Shown one piece after another: positions 5,519-5,592 of a stretch of 5,592 bases of DNA; positions within the stretch are counted from its first letter, which is position 1, and each line of letters opens with the position of its first letter. Location of the stretch: positions 1-5,592 of the forward strand of contig CAIYKK010000509.1 in assembly GCA_903926695.1 (NCBI GenBank), read 5' to 3'. This DNA is from an uncultured Burkholderiales bacterium. Lineage in GTDB: Bacteria; Pseudomonadota; Gammaproteobacteria; Burkholderiales; Burkholderiaceae_C. Both the position numbers and the translations under genes were made by a program. The notes under the pieces are model-generated. The model was not told where the DNA came from. It searched no databases and saw only the letters and a program-made list of their open reading frames with translations.

Positions 5519-5592
5519 CTTGAAATGAAGATGGTTAAATTTCTTTAGATAAATATTTAATTTTTTAATTCTATTAAAAAATATCAATATAA
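5519..5592. other. AT-rich non-coding DNA upstream of the operon
   Basis: This stretch of about 70 bp is dominated by A and T runs, in sharp contrast to the GC-rich genes and to the dyad region beside it. I see no open frame and no convincing sigma-70 promoter on either strand; a TTGAAA at 5520-5525 lacks a properly spaced -10 partner. It may be the edge of a divergent promoter region, a flexible or curved stretch aiding looping, or a silencing-type AT tract. Confidence 0.5.

Noticed and set aside
5520..5551. TTGAAA as a -35 box of a divergent sigma-70 promoter on the plus strand.
   Set aside because: No acceptable -10 hexamer lies 16-18 bp away; the nearest TA-rich match is about 20 bp away, and no downstream gene is visible.
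1..5592. Search for CRISPR repeats, tRNA or rRNA genes, insertion-sequence ends, toxin-antitoxin or defence modules.
   Set aside because: No regularly spaced repeats, cloverleaf-like segments, terminal inverted repeats with transposase frames or defence domains were seen. The coding space is filled by the transport operon.

Overview
The window is a single co-directional block on the minus strand. It reads from an AT-rich upstream region at the right-hand end to a truncated gene at the left-hand end. The high GC of the genes, the codon use, a porin related to the OprO/OprP group and a Tat-like SsuA/AtsR-type binding protein suggest a Gram-negative proteobacterium. My best guess is Burkholderiales, perhaps Comamonadaceae; this is an inference from protein style, not a database match.

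Layout in order of transcription, from right to left: (1) an upstream region of about 230 bp (5364-5592), with AT-rich DNA, a cluster of dyad-symmetric sites and a very good match to a sigma-54 (-24/-12) promoter; (2) an outer-membrane porin with a periplasmic coiled-coil extension (3801-5363, GTG start); (3) a periplasmic substrate-binding protein with a twin-arginine-like signal peptide (2681-3766); (4) and (5) two different SsuC/TauC-type inner-membrane permeases (1784-2650 and 983-1765); (6) an SsuB/TauB-type ATPase (112-924); (7) the first 16 codons of another gene with a hydrophobic, signal-peptide-like start (1-49). Gaps between genes are 34, 30, 18, 58 and 62 nt. I see no convincing terminator between them, so they probably form one operon.

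Together the genes make a complete two-membrane import route: porin across the outer membrane, binding protein in the periplasm, and a heterodimeric permease plus ATPase at the inner membrane. The ABC proteins belong to the nitrate/sulfonate/taurine (NitT/TauT) class. A sulfur source (alkanesulfonate, aromatic sulfonate or sulfate ester) is the likeliest substrate, and one sequence observation supports this: the 520-residue porin has no cysteine and no methionine apart from its initiator. That is expected of a protein made in bulk during sulfur starvation. The sigma-54 promoter would fit activation by an NtrC-type enhancer-binding protein, such as the SfnR class used for organosulfur genes in pseudomonads, but no regulator gene lies in the window and the substrate is not proven.

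The region is mostly a recognisable nutrient-uptake operon. The points most worth following up are the sigma-54 promoter with its upstream dyads, the sulfur-free porin, the co-transcribed porin and transporter, and the cut-off downstream gene.
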